From contig WNNJ02003704.1 in NCBI GenBank assembly GCA_012934845.2, forward strand, positions 1 through 64,000: a stretch of 64,000 nt of DNA, given 5' to 3'. A model generated the notes under the pieces. That model searched no databases. It was not told the DNA's origin and worked only from the letters and a program-made list of their open reading frames with translations. Position 1 is the stretch's first letter; every line of letters starts with the position of its first letter. The translations under genes and the position numbers were made by a program. Source of the stretch: Pomphorhynchus laevis (lineage: Eukaryota > Acanthocephala > Palaeacanthocephala > Echinorhynchida > Pomphorhynchidae). Of the stretch, positions 55,001 to 64,000 are shown piece by piece.

Positions 55001-57821
55001 AGCATCCCGTGCTCATTTAAAAGGAATTTGTTGTAACCGGTTCATGGACGTACCTAATTTTAACATTGCAATACAGCAATTAATTAGTTGTCACGTAATA
55101 GGATGTGGAAGAAAGCGGTTGAACAAATTAATATCACTAAGCAGCATAGATTATAAAACAGACTCATATGAAGACCCAGAAGATGAAGACGATAGTCAGT
55201 TTATTAGCAATGAAATTTTACCAAAATCTAAGAGAAACGTTGATCAACGCATCATTCATTGTTATTGCCCTGAGAATTATACAGACTTGGCCTTTATGTG
55301 TAAATTCCTAACTTTTAGTATGGACTCAATGAGATGGTCGTTGTACAACAGACAGACGTCCATTTCCAGGCGAAAGTATGTTGAACACTCCATTGAATGG
55401 CTGGAAAGCTTAAAAGATGAACTAATATGTGAGCATTGCTCGCCCGGTGGTGAATACGTGTGTGTTTTTGATATAGATCAAGAAAGCGTCATTAGGTTTG
55501 ATGATCGAAGTTCTTCGGATGTAAATGATATTCAATCAATTGTGAAAGCATTGCAGATCAGCAGTGTGGAAAAGTCGATCATATCATTGGATCTGGAGCG
55601 GAAACTAGAAAAGCAGCAGTCTACTATGTTAAAGACAAGTGACCAACGACAACAATCTGGCCTTGAAACAAGCATATCAGAAGACGGAACTCAATTAAAA
55701 CAGTTTTCCGCTAGGTTAACCGTTGATGCTGGGAAAAACAAAGGTTGGATGCGAGTAAGTGAGAATATTATTCTCCACTCTATTATGTACGGTACTCATT
55801 CTATAGTTAGTAAGATTAAAGATGGTTTTAATCAACATGACTTTGGAGTAAATGACTTGTTATCGAAATTACTAGTCCTTAAAAGTACTACAAAATCATT
55901 CGAACAGCAATCCTTTCAAGAATTGTACCAATCACAACAGCACAATCGGTTTATAAGGCAACATTTACCCATAACATCAAATAGTTCACTTGGAGACGAC
56001 AGCGGCTGTGGCGGTCGAAGAATATCGTTTCCCCATCAAGAATCTACCACCGAATCTATAAGCCATGATGAGCTTGAAGAAAACTTGATGAATCTGTCGG
56101 TCAACGTAGAAAAGCTTTTACCCTTAAAACGGGATTACTATAATGCCAGGGAATGCCACTGCAATTTTATTAAATATAAATGTTTGAAAGAATTGGTAAG
56201 TTCAAGTGAAATTATTAACGATAAAATACGGATTGCATTTTACACTGATCGAATGGCATTGATACATATATTGTCTAATCGAGCGCATAAGGGATTAGAA
56301 TACTTGCAGAAGTCAAATTCTATTATATATAATGAAGGTTTCTATAAGAATTCGACAGTAAACGATGAATATGGTTTTTCTTCCATGTATAAAACGAAAT
56401 CAGGATTTGAAAATGTTGAGGATGAACAAATGGAGATGTGGGATTTAGTAATATGCGCCCACGAATATGTGTGGTCTTGTTATTACTATTTTCACGGTGA
56501 CATCAGACTAGCATTAAGTAAAAGTGTGGACAATTTTAATGTTCTAGCATCAAGAAAAGAGAACTGGCCATATTTGGTTGTACAATTTATTTGTGTTATT
56601 CTGGAAACTACACTTAGACATGGTACGCTAAGCATGAGATCAAGATATAAATACATAAATGAAATTTTACTGATAACTCTTAATCACTTTGATAATTATC
56701 TGAACAACTGTAACAAACATGAAATACCGATAATCGACAAATATTCAATATTGCTATCAATAATTGCCGATCAGTTATATTGTATAAATGAACACACCCT
56801 CGCCACTGATCTATGTCGAAAGTTCTATGAAATATATGCAAAACAACAACTAGTCGATAAGAGCAATTTAAGTTATAGCACAAATGGGTCCATATTGGCC
56901 GCATATTCTAACTTGACGGCCACTTTTCGTCTGTTTCAGTTGGGACTGCTGCACAGTGCAATTGACTTTGCTTACAGATCAAAACAGGTGTTCACATCAT
57001 TAAGCTGTATCGATACAATCCCATCTGTATTTGTGTATCTGTCATTAATTCTAATAAACCAAGGCAATGTAAATAAACTCGTGGAAGCTATTTACGAACT
57101 AAAGTCCACAATTGACAACAGCATTAACAATCAAAATAAGTCTTTAGGCCTGAATATATACTATACCATATGTGTAGATATATACGATGTTCTAGGTATT
57201 TCACTTAAGCGAGAAATTGACACTGCGAATATAGGACTTAATCAGCTTTGTCGACATGCTGAATTACTTAATGACTCTGATTTTGGCGATCTAACTAGTG
57301 AGTTTTACAGTTTAAGCACCGTGGCACAAGCATACACGCGAAGAGAATGCTACAGTAAGTGCATATTACAGTTTGCAAAGGCATTACGATTCATTGTTGC
57401 ATGTACAGAAAGCGAAGACAGGTATGTGAACATGGCTAATCCAGTTGTGCAAAATTGTTTGCTTAAGCTTGTTGAATGTCAACTGGTTTATCAGGCTAAC
57501 TGTTTACAGAATATTGAAAGCTCATTGTGGCTGTTAGACAAATGCCGGGAATGTATTGATAAAAAATCATTGTGGTATCCGAAATTGATTTACTATCAGG
57601 CTGTCGAGGCAAGGCTGCTGGGAAAGCACGAACTATACAGGACACTTGCCGAGTCATCGTTAAGGCTTAGCGGACAAAGTGAGTCGGTCTTGATTCATAC
57701 ATGGATAAAACATAATATGATGGCCGTTGATCAGGGTTGGAATAAAAATAAAACAGCTAGAAATTACACTGTTTGGAATGGTGATCAAACAAAAATATCA
57801 TACTATATTTTGCCCATTTGA
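52065..57821 (+). CDS. ADCY10: Soluble adenylyl cyclase (ADCY10 type)
   Basis: Makes cAMP from ATP; the family is bicarbonate- and calcium-regulated and acts in cytosol, cilia and sperm. ATG 52065 follows an in-frame TAA. 1918 residues, longer than human (1610). Cyclase domain C1: FALFIDIDGF with metal ligand D42, and IIHFAGDAVFCIWD with D92. Cyclase domain C2: TFDKGWAMLLGFG with the base-contacting Lys, and GHPNRHEYTCIGNKVNMSAR (about 467-486) with the conserved Asn and Arg. An AAA-type NTPase region follows, with Walker A GIGSGKT (607-613) and Walker B LLAIDDLQF (about 727-735). The rest is a long helical, TPR-like tail. The Lys of the bicarbonate site before the second Asp (LKFAGD in human) is His88 here. 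A single uninterrupted exon, unusual for this gene. AATAAA lies 30 bp past the stop. Confidence 0.95.
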   Translation: MVNNSLTPTSKKYNVAAYLPNFVLRENSSGYRQKTIFALFIDIDGFTQLSQEYGVQAHSGVDELTTELNVYLSQIVSCIQQYKGDIIHFAGDAVFCIWDVDDPTVYRSDNIKLQYSKKAVQKNVSDCPNRRFALDLLNYPYESSKYGTIQLAKQIVQCAIEIHKLCDFYKTPQGKILTLKTAISYGEAYQLIICKQMGLSYYFVYGKSIEELQACEQLSERTRIYMTSTIWQMLINDDDCSLYLSIPFTMLSAYMSNNDHLCIVAIPIASLSKSFLLQIKRNTFKLFSKQYSTITDRDKLISLVNKDTEHNDSLRMFLRSFLSAKHIIERIEQGEPVERLSELRHISTCFIDFLFEPGLKADTRRFTDVIADLLNKIEFIVRRFKGIVLKITTFDKGWAMLLGFGLPETASSKSQRISNVYPAGNKSAVNALTCSMSIKQLVSNMFHNYVLKCSIGVTTGLAYCGVVGHPNRHEYTCIGNKVNMSARLMSNYINIISCDEETFWLSKLPRECFISLPTVYLKGIGNQKVRSLIQIPLSNETGNQLKLSGINEYRKCKRYFGHKLEFTLIAVEICKMLSALKIKEDTNETASHQHTDDRHHMFVFYCGIGSGKTSFLKYLVYMLSMSEIVNPIFIKLAEPDKVKSLDGVRCLVKHLANFEKITNVQSKSEDSKSILTNIQLTMKSLANDRQRRSSDRSASLSTDDILTNDLIYFLYRLIEDLGDFMFLLAIDDLQFVDKESLQVFSKFSASKNVITVAVVHPLHTLNEEKQAEIAYFISNCNTILSWPSETNLTNNNALMTTHTKINPLQMAMTNISKSEMFNILSQHFKIHYIEKPLFDTLYQNFSLHPAVCVEVVEELLFKEKAIIGQTLEAKQYYSRKVDHDHGYRNLLQHIFYRQSALRVTTALEIATVNKCIADHPGDIHFDGIAAAPLLSISLVGMAKTKLISTTVEHFLYQLYDSVGERDKIILDAFSSIGKSASRAHLKGICCNRFMDVPNFNIAIQQLISCHVIGCGRKRLNKLISLSSIDYKTDSYEDPEDEDDSQFISNEILPKSKRNVDQRIIHCYCPENYTDLAFMCKFLTFSMDSMRWSLYNRQTSISRRKYVEHSIEWLESLKDELICEHCSPGGEYVCVFDIDQESVIRFDDRSSSDVNDIQSIVKALQISSVEKSIISLDLERKLEKQQSTMLKTSDQRQQSGLETSISEDGTQLKQFSARLTVDAGKNKGWMRVSENIILHSIMYGTHSIVSKIKDGFNQHDFGVNDLLSKLLVLKSTTKSFEQQSFQELYQSQQHNRFIRQHLPITSNSSLGDDSGCGGRRISFPHQESTTESISHDELEENLMNLSVNVEKLLPLKRDYYNARECHCNFIKYKCLKELVSSSEIINDKIRIAFYTDRMALIHILSNRAHKGLEYLQKSNSIIYNEGFYKNSTVNDEYGFSSMYKTKSGFENVEDEQMEMWDLVICAHEYVWSCYYYFHGDIRLALSKSVDNFNVLASRKENWPYLVVQFICVILETTLRHGTLSMRSRYKYINEILLITLNHFDNYLNNCNKHEIPIIDKYSILLSIIADQLYCINEHTLATDLCRKFYEIYAKQQLVDKSNLSYSTNGSILAAYSNLTATFRLFQLGLLHSAIDFAYRSKQVFTSLSCIDTIPSVFVYLSLILINQGNVNKLVEAIYELKSTIDNSINNQNKSLGLNIYYTICVDIYDVLGISLKREIDTANIGLNQLCRHAELLNDSDFGDLTSEFYSLSTVAQAYTRRECYSKCILQFAKALRFIVACTESEDRYVNMANPVVQNCLLKLVECQLVYQANCLQNIESSLWLLDKCRECIDKKSLWYPKLIYYQAVEARLLGKHELYRTLAESSLRLSGQSESVLIHTWIKHNMMAVDQGWNKNKTARNYTVWNGDQTKISYYILPI

Positions 57822-57850
57822 TTAATTTGTCTGTTCTGTACATTATCTGT

Positions 57851-57856
57851 AATAAA
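57851..57856 (+). promoter_or_regulatory. Probable polyadenylation signal of the adenylyl cyclase gene
   Basis: AATAAA, 30 bp downstream of the TGA. Confidence 0.65.
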
Positions 57857-57914
57857 GACTTTTTTATTTAAATTTATAGTTAAAATAATTTATAAATTTC
57901 TTATATAATTAATT

Positions 57915-58395
57915 ATAAAACAGTATTAATAACTTTTTTAAATTATTCGAATTACATCAAAATTATCCTTTTTTATTTTTCAATTTTTATTAAATTATAA
58001 GAATTAAGAATCAAAAAGGATTATAAATAATTATTAGTTATTCAAAATATCATTAAAATAGCTAAAAATTAACACATTTTAAATTTTAAATAGCTGATAC
58101 TGATCCATTATTTTTGTTTTCCGCCCCATACCAAAAGTCTACAGTGGCATAATAAATATTCTCAGATAATTATTACATTTATTTTAAATAGTTGATAATT
58201 ATAAAACAGTATTAATAACTTTTTAAAATTTGGGCTTATTTAAAAATTTTTAAAATTATTCGAATTAAATCAAAATTATCCTTTTTTATTTTTCAATTTT
58301 TATTAAATTATAAGAATTAAGAATCAAAAAGGATTATAAATAATTATTAGTTATTCAAAATATCATTAAAATAGCTAAAATTAACAAATTTTAAA
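57915..58395. repeat. About 190-bp direct duplication
   Basis: acagtattaataactttttt ... attaagaatcaaaaaggatt ... catta-aaatagctaaaa occurs at about 57915-58075 and again at about 58203-58380. A recent local duplication. Confidence 0.85.
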
Positions 58396-58418
58396 TAGTT
58401 GATCCATTATTGATAAAG

Positions 58419-58503
58419 AATTATTAGATCTGAATCAAAGGAAAGACGAAATTATTTTTGATATTTCGCTTACTAATGTTAGCATCTTCAGAAAATTAAA
58501 ATG
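58419..58503 (-). repeat. MITE fragment, 21.7 kb family
   Basis: aattattagatctgaatcaa ... tttttgatatttcgc, ending in tcttcagaaaatt. On the minus strand it reads CTGAAGA, TGCTAAC, ATTA, GTAAGC, GAAA. Confidence 0.7.
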
Positions 58504-59011
58504 TTTTTAAAATAAAAAATAATAATGATTTATTAAAGTAAAAAACACAAAATTCATATGTATATTTTCGTTTTTTTTTTCTGACTTTTTCGACCCCAGC
58601 CAAGTATAAAGCCCCAATCGAGTTTCCTTTCTTTATTCTTTTTTCTTTCTTTTTGCAGGTTTCGATTGAGATTTCTTTGGTTGGATGTCGAGGATAAGAA
58701 TTTTAAACAAAAATTCAAAATGATAAACTGCTAAAATTCAATTCTAAAAAATAAAAATTCAAAATCATCATAAAAAACAAAATTTGGATAAAATTGATAT
58801 TACCAATAAAACAAAAAATATTTTGTAACATTATCTTAAAATTATTTAAACAATGACAAAAAAATGAAGATATAATACATTTAATTATACTTTTCTTAAT
58901 TTCTCTAATTTCTCTGACAAAGCACTTGTAGGCAAGCGCAATATAAAATTAATATATACATCTAATTTTAGAAAAATAATCAAACAAATTTCAAACAAGA
59001 TAAACAAAAAA
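58504..59011. other. Spacer before the LINE 3' end
   Basis: AT-rich with T- and CT-rich runs (58565-58660). Probably includes LINE 3' UTR at its right end. No gene seen. Confidence 0.4.
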
Positions 59012-59827
59012 TTATTCAAAACATTTGATTTTCAAATTGTAAAATAAAACATATTTTTTAATTAATTTATTTTTAATTTTAATTTCATTCGTAAAAAATT
59101 TATTAATTAAAATTAATAATCGTTTTAAAAATAGATATCGTTGTTCTGGAGGGCGATTGTTTGAGTAGAAGTACAATCCGCTCAATACAAACGCATTGAG
59201 CACAATTACACATCTACCCAAACCGGCATTTAATCGTCTCGCTCTTTCAAACATACGTAGCCCTTTTCTAACTAATTTGAAACACCTGGCCATATCTGAC
59301 CTAGGATGCAAACGTGGTTCGAAAACGGATCCCAGAATGCGCACCCGACGCTTTCGATTCCCTGGAAGAGAATCGAGGAGACGAGTGTGCTTTCCAGGAC
59401 GCCGAAATCTGTAATGAACAAAATTGCTCTTCGCTGGGTTTAAAGACAAGCCAAACTTCGCTAAGCGATGAGCAACAATGTCCATTACAGACTTCATTCG
59501 CCCTTCAAACCTTGCATCCGACATAGTATTTCTCTTAAATGCGATCGAGATGTCGTCCGCATAAATGATAGCGTGGGTGTTCCTATCCAAAAGACCCTCC
59601 AGAACTCCCCTCGTCACTATCATATAAATGATAGGAGACAGAGGTGAGCCCTGGGGAAGTCCTTTGTTGAGATGATAGTACTTACCCCCGTCATCATCCA
59701 AGTAGAAAGTTCTTGCTTTTAATATACCCAGGACACGATGCAACAAATTACTCGGTATACCATCACTGGTTAACGTTGTAACTATTGCATCATGCCCCAA
59801 GTTGTCGAAGGCCGCCGACACATCCAG

Positions 59828-60539
59828 CGAATAGAGGACTGCAGGTCGTCTATCGCTGGTGAGAAAACTCTGCATAGACCTTACTGCCTTAACAGTTCCC
59901 CTTCCTCTACGAAACCCGTGAATGTGGTCTCCCAACATATCACGATCTTCGTAGAATCGGGAAAGGATCCTAGCAAGAGCTCTCTCATACACCATAACAA
60001 TATTATTAGATATTGTTATGGGTCTTGTGTCTTTAGCATTCGACACCCATCTTCCCTTCGCAAGGAACACCACTTTTCCGACCGCAATATCACACCAAGA
60101 TGCTAAAGGCACTCCTAGCATCTTGGCAGCAATATCCGTCCGAACCCTATCGAAGACCCGTTAGACGAAGTCTAACGGGTCTTCGGCATGCGCTGCTGCG
60201 ACCAAATTGGTCGTCGATAGGGTTCGGACGGATATTGCTGCCAAGATGCTAGGAGTGCCTTTAGCATCTTGGTGTGATATTGCGGTCGGAAAAGTGGTGT
60301 TCCTTGCGAAGGGAAGATGGGTGTCGAATGCTAAAGACACAAGACCCATAACAATATCTAATAATATTGTTATGGTGTATGAGAGAGCTCTTGCTAGGAT
60401 CCTTTCCCGATTCTACGAAGATCGTGATATGTTGGGAGACCACATTCACGGGTTTCGTAGAGGAAGGGGAACTGTTAAGGCAGTAAGGTCCATGCAGAGT
60501 TTTCTCACCAGCGATAGACGACCTGCAGTCCTCTATTCG
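59828..60539. repeat. Inverted duplication inside the LINE, 326-bp arms
   Basis: Arms 59828-60153 and 60214-60539 are about 99% identical (one difference noted). The 60-bp spacer holds another perfect hairpin (60152-60184, gaagacccgttaga / tctaacgggtcttc) and a near-palindrome cgaccaaattggtcg. The right arm is a backwards copy of the RT N-terminal coding region. Confidence 0.95.
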
Positions 60540-62274
60540 TTCTAAATGAAGTCTAACGGGCCACGCACTCAAAATGTCCTCGATAGTGATGTCCTCTTGC
60601 GAATTGTCGATTGTCGAAAACAAGAGTTCCATACGGATCTTCATCATTTTCCTCTCGGTCCATCCTTCAGCATTGGCTAGGTGTTTCATTTTCATTTCAT
60701 GAAGTACATTCCCAAAACCCTTAGAGGATATCCACTTAGAAGCCGCTACCCTCCAAGAACGGAAGGTGGTTCGCCTAATGGTTTGCCACCATTCCTTTGA
60801 AAAATTCTTGTAAGACAGCAACTTTTTAGCGTCTACCCTCTGCTCCAACTCTTGAATATCATTCTTGAGCAGAGCCATTTGAGCGATTCTCTGAGACGAA
60901 GGATTCGCATCCGTTCGTAAACCTCAGAGAATACGTTTCAATTGAAGAGCTTTAGGAGTGTACTTGATGTTGGGCGGTCGTTTAGTAGTTAAAAATTTAT
61001 TTGCATTACTAAAAATTGCATTATTTAAAATTAATAGAGAATTTGATTCTTTTAATTTATTTGTAAAATTTGTCAAAAACGTCTCATCTAAAATATTCAA
61101 ACAATCGAAAAAATTAAAATTATTATTTATTATAAAATTATTATTGCAAATACTAAAATTTATTATTTCATTAAAAGTATTTTTTAAAATAGTACAAAAA
61201 ATATCTTTATTATTTAAATTTATCATTACTTCGCTTATTGATCTATTAAAAGCTTGTATACCGGCCCGTGTCGGTTGGAATCTTATCTTGAAAACTAGTT
61301 CCTCCTTCCACGACCAATATACAAGCTTATGCCCATCATTAAAAGTATCTGGCAGCAAATTCTGCTGCCATTTAATTTTAAAATTTGTATTTTTGTTTTG
61401 CATAGCAAAATCTAACGTGGAGCAATAACCATTGCGACGACGGATAAATGTCCCTTCCGGGGGACATATGACCTCCCATGCTGGAGCGATCATGCTGCCC
61501 ACCCGAGACCCACCGTCGTCGTTGAAATCTCCAATTAAAAATTGACCACCCAAATTGAAGATCTTCAACAGCATTGATCGAATCTCTCTCCTCCCCTTTT
61601 TCGAACTCCAGGCCTACGGCTTGATGTAACAGTTTGCTACATAAACTGGGCGTATAGAGATGAAAAACCGGAGGAGCTGGAATGAACCTACTTCGCTAGT
61701 GCCATGCGATAGTAAAGATGCGCAAAAACGCTTCTTTACCACCGACACTAGGAAGAGTTCCATCCTGAGACCTTCTGCTGACACAAATGTGTCGCAGTCG
61801 TCGATCTTGCTGCTAAAAATCCTCAATTGATCGGGTGATCTTGCTTCCTGCAAGAGAAGCACATCTGCCGGTATGAGACTGAAATACTGTATCAGGTTCT
61901 TAACAGAACCTATATTCCAACTCATTAGACAAATGTCTTTAAGCGAAGAATACTTAATTCTTCGTTTTTTTTCTTGCATTCGAAGCTTTGTGCCAGGAAC
62001 TGCCCCTCCGACTCGACGCCACCTGAAGTGATTCAGGTAACGTCAGCACCTTTATAGCAGTCCCTGGCGCTTTAATCGAAAGACCATCAGAATCAGTCGA
62101 TACTAGGGAACAATAGTCCATATTATTGTCCTCATTCTGAGGGCCTTGTATTTGTGACAAATCGTTAAAACGATTAAAAGTAGTCACCGAAATCGATGAC
62201 TTGTCTTTCTCCTGTTTCAACGATCTGTATTTGCGTAATGTTGTTGCGTTCAACTCCGATTTGAATTTCTATTT

Positions 62275-62308
62275 CGAATCCGATTTGAAGAAATTCAAAT
62301 CGGATTCG
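62275..62308. repeat. Perfect hairpin, 15-bp arms, at end of LINE ORF1
   Basis: cgaatccgatttgaa, GAAA, ttcaaatcggattcg. The ORF1 stop lies just past it. On the minus strand, HESDLNF is followed by an inverted copy and then the natural continuation KSELNATT, so this is a small inverted insertion. Confidence 0.9.
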
Positions 62309-63416
62309 TGGATTACAGCATCTTTTTTTAATTTTGCATTTTCCTGCCTTAAGGCAGCCATTTCTTTTTCAAGAGTAAGTACTCTCTCGATCAACATCGC
62401 TGCTTGTCCAGCGTGTTGATCCAGAGAGTGACTTTTGGCTGCCCTAAGGTAGGACTGAGCTTCCTCACAAGCCTTCTTGTTCTCACCGTTTACCCAGGCC
62501 AAGTAAGACTTGAACTCTGGACAAACGTGTGAGTACGCCTTGTGAGGTTGCCTACAGTTTGCACATGTCGGCCTACTTTTATTTCCACATGCTTGTGTTT
62601 CGTGTTCTTCTCCGCAGTGGACGCAACGCGGTGACACTTCTCGACACATGTTCGAAAAATGTCCCCAGCGCTGACATCTATAACACTGCGGATACCGAAA
62701 GGCAGCATCGTCTTCGTCGAATATCTTTACAGATATTCGATGTCCGCAGATGCCGCCTCCATCTTCTTTCAATTTTTTCAAACTACATATAGTTCCCTTC
62801 AAAAGAAAGGAACTATATGATTGATTAAAAGATTTGCATGCTTTTAGAATTCTTACATCATATTGATGTAAGAATTCTTCAACATCTTCTTTCTCCGCAA
62901 ATGACGGCACATCCCTAAGGATGGCCGTCACTTGTGGAGAAATGTCGATAATTTCTATACCCTCTTCTCCAACTAAAGCCGCTTTGAATTTATCTTTCAA
63001 AGCTAAGCTTTTGAAGGAGATTCGGTAGAAATTATCTCTTTTGAAAAACCGTTCGAAGATTTCTCCTCGAACAGTTTTTCTTATTTCCCTCTCTCTATCT
63101 CTCTTATTTTTTTGTTTAGATTATGGTTTTCTTTAAGTGCAAAAGAGTCTTGCTTTATAGGCAAGAGCCTCTTTTGCACTGAAGATTCTTTTTCTATATT
63201 TTTTAAATTTTCCTCCAGCTGAGAAGAAGATTTTCTCTTCCCAACTGGCTTAAGGCAATTAGTTCCTTCCAACTGTACTTATGTACTTATATATGAATAA
63301 ATAAATAGAAACAAAAAGCAAATACAACAAACAAAAATAAATAAAAAAATAAATTATAAAAAATTAATAAACTAAACTAAACTATATCAAAAGCAAAAAC
63401 TCACCTTTCAGCTATT

Positions 63417-63548
63417 AATATAGGTCTTGATTCCGAAAACTTGAACACCAATATAGCTCTTGATTCCGAAAACTTGTACACAAATATAGCTCTTGATTCC
63501 GAAAACTTGAACACCAATATAGCTCTTGATTTCGAAAACTCGACACTG
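63417..63548. repeat. 33-bp minisatellite, 4 units
   Basis: The unit aatatagctcttgattccga plus aaacttgaacacc is repeated. It lies 150 bp upstream (in LINE orientation) of ORF1 and could be a LINE 5' UTR repeat. Confidence 0.93.
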
Positions 63549-64000
63549 AAATGTTTTTTAAAATGTACATTCTTATATAAAAAAGGTTCAAAACGATCAC
63601 CGCTATTTGCTTTGGGTAGGTGTTGCTGTTGTTAGCGATAACCAGATGCTTTTACTGTTGTTTGAATTTTTGACACGATTTCGGCAACTTTTGAAGGTAC
63701 ACAAAACGCAACAAAAAAGGATGATCCAAAATAGTTTAAAAACAAAACAAAAATAATAACCATAATATTTTCATTCAAAATAAATAATTTAAAAAAATTC
63801 GAAAAATATAATAACCATAATATTCTCATTCAAAAAAATAATAATTTGAAAAAATTAGAAAAATATAAAAATAGTAATTAAGATTACTAGAAAAATTAAT
63901 TAAAGTATAAAAATAAAATATAAAAGATTATTTAAACAAAAGAATCGTTTACAACATCTTTATAAAATATTAAAAGTTACGTCAGGTTTATTATTCGGTA
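63549..64000. other. Right edge, AT-rich
   Basis: Duplicated words (ataaccataatatt.tcattcaaaa at 63758 and 63812) and A-rich runs. No gene seen. Confidence 0.5.

Larger units (their letters stand above)
59012..63300 (-). mobile_element. Non-LTR LINE (I/jockey/R1-like group), near full length, rearranged
   Basis: Reading leftwards. ORF1: basic leader (63272-63081), then 63000-62269 with three CCHC knuckles (CYRCQRWGHFSNMC, CVHCGEEHETQAC, CANCRQPHKAYSHVC) and a coiled-coil end. ORF2: endonuclease pieces 61979-61614 (CLMSWNIGSVKNLIQYF, VLLLQEARSPDQ) and 61574-60924 (FLIGDFNDDGG); a linker to about 60560; then RT 60121-59012 with RPITISNNIVMVYERALARI, LYSLDVSAAFDNLGHD, LPQGSPLSPIIYMI, AIIYADDISIAF and the [15 protein letters not shown] tail. 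RT catalytic residues are intact. Breaks: shifts between ORF1 blocks and within the endonuclease, two small inverted insertions, and a 326-bp inverted duplication between linker and RT. A truncated relative lies at 12060-12335. Confidence 0.9.

Overview
The window is AT-rich eukaryotic DNA from what looks like an invertebrate animal. Five host genes could be placed by family: the RNA polymerase II subunit RPB9, a ZRSR2/U2AF35-related splicing factor, a TMEM186-like mitochondrial membrane protein, a NUDT9/TRPM2-type domain protein and a soluble adenylyl cyclase (ADCY10 type). Two short orphan ORFs, an isolated ABC-transporter exon and gene-like scraps also occur. The species cannot be named from sequence alone. 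No rRNA, tRNA, CRISPR array or bacterial-type operon was seen.

Layout. 1-1.9 kb: end of a Penelope-like retroelement (PLE) with a hammerhead-ribozyme-like tail and a (TA)n tract. 2.7-14.9 kb: RPB9, five small exons spread over 12.2 kb; its introns hold a PLE fragment, a fresh RTE LINE with a perfect 18-bp target duplication, foldback elements and short repeats. 17.4-19.5 kb: the nuclease tail of a LINE, a 28-30 bp minisatellite and a Merlin transposase remnant. 20.1-21.2 kb: ZRSR2-like gene. 22.5-25.2 kb: broken LINE. 26.5-27.1 kb: TMEM186-like gene. 27.6-38.7 kb: a graveyard of LINE, PLE and dispersed repeats with one orphan ORF (33.5-34.0). 39.2-40.8 kb: NUDT9-like gene on the minus strand. 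41.6-45.2 kb: foldbacks, a lone ABCC-type exon, a zinc-finger-like orphan ORF and a long palindrome. 46.4-48.1 kb: FLYWCH-MULE DNA transposon. 52.1-57.8 kb: 1918-residue soluble adenylyl cyclase in one exon. 59.0-63.5 kb: a near full-length non-LTR element carrying a 326-bp-arm inverted duplication.

The host genes do not form a pathway or operon. Four of the five are single-exon while RPB9 has four introns of 1.9-5.6 kb, so retrogene origin is possible for some of them. The most interesting items are: RPB9, assembled here from exons too small to show as ORFs; the NUDT9-type protein, whose Nudix box is degenerate in the way seen in the vertebrate TRPM2 sensor domain; hammerhead-like motifs at PLE ends and inside a MITE family; and repeated signs of snap-back (inverted template-switch) duplication at scales from about 10 to 300 bp.
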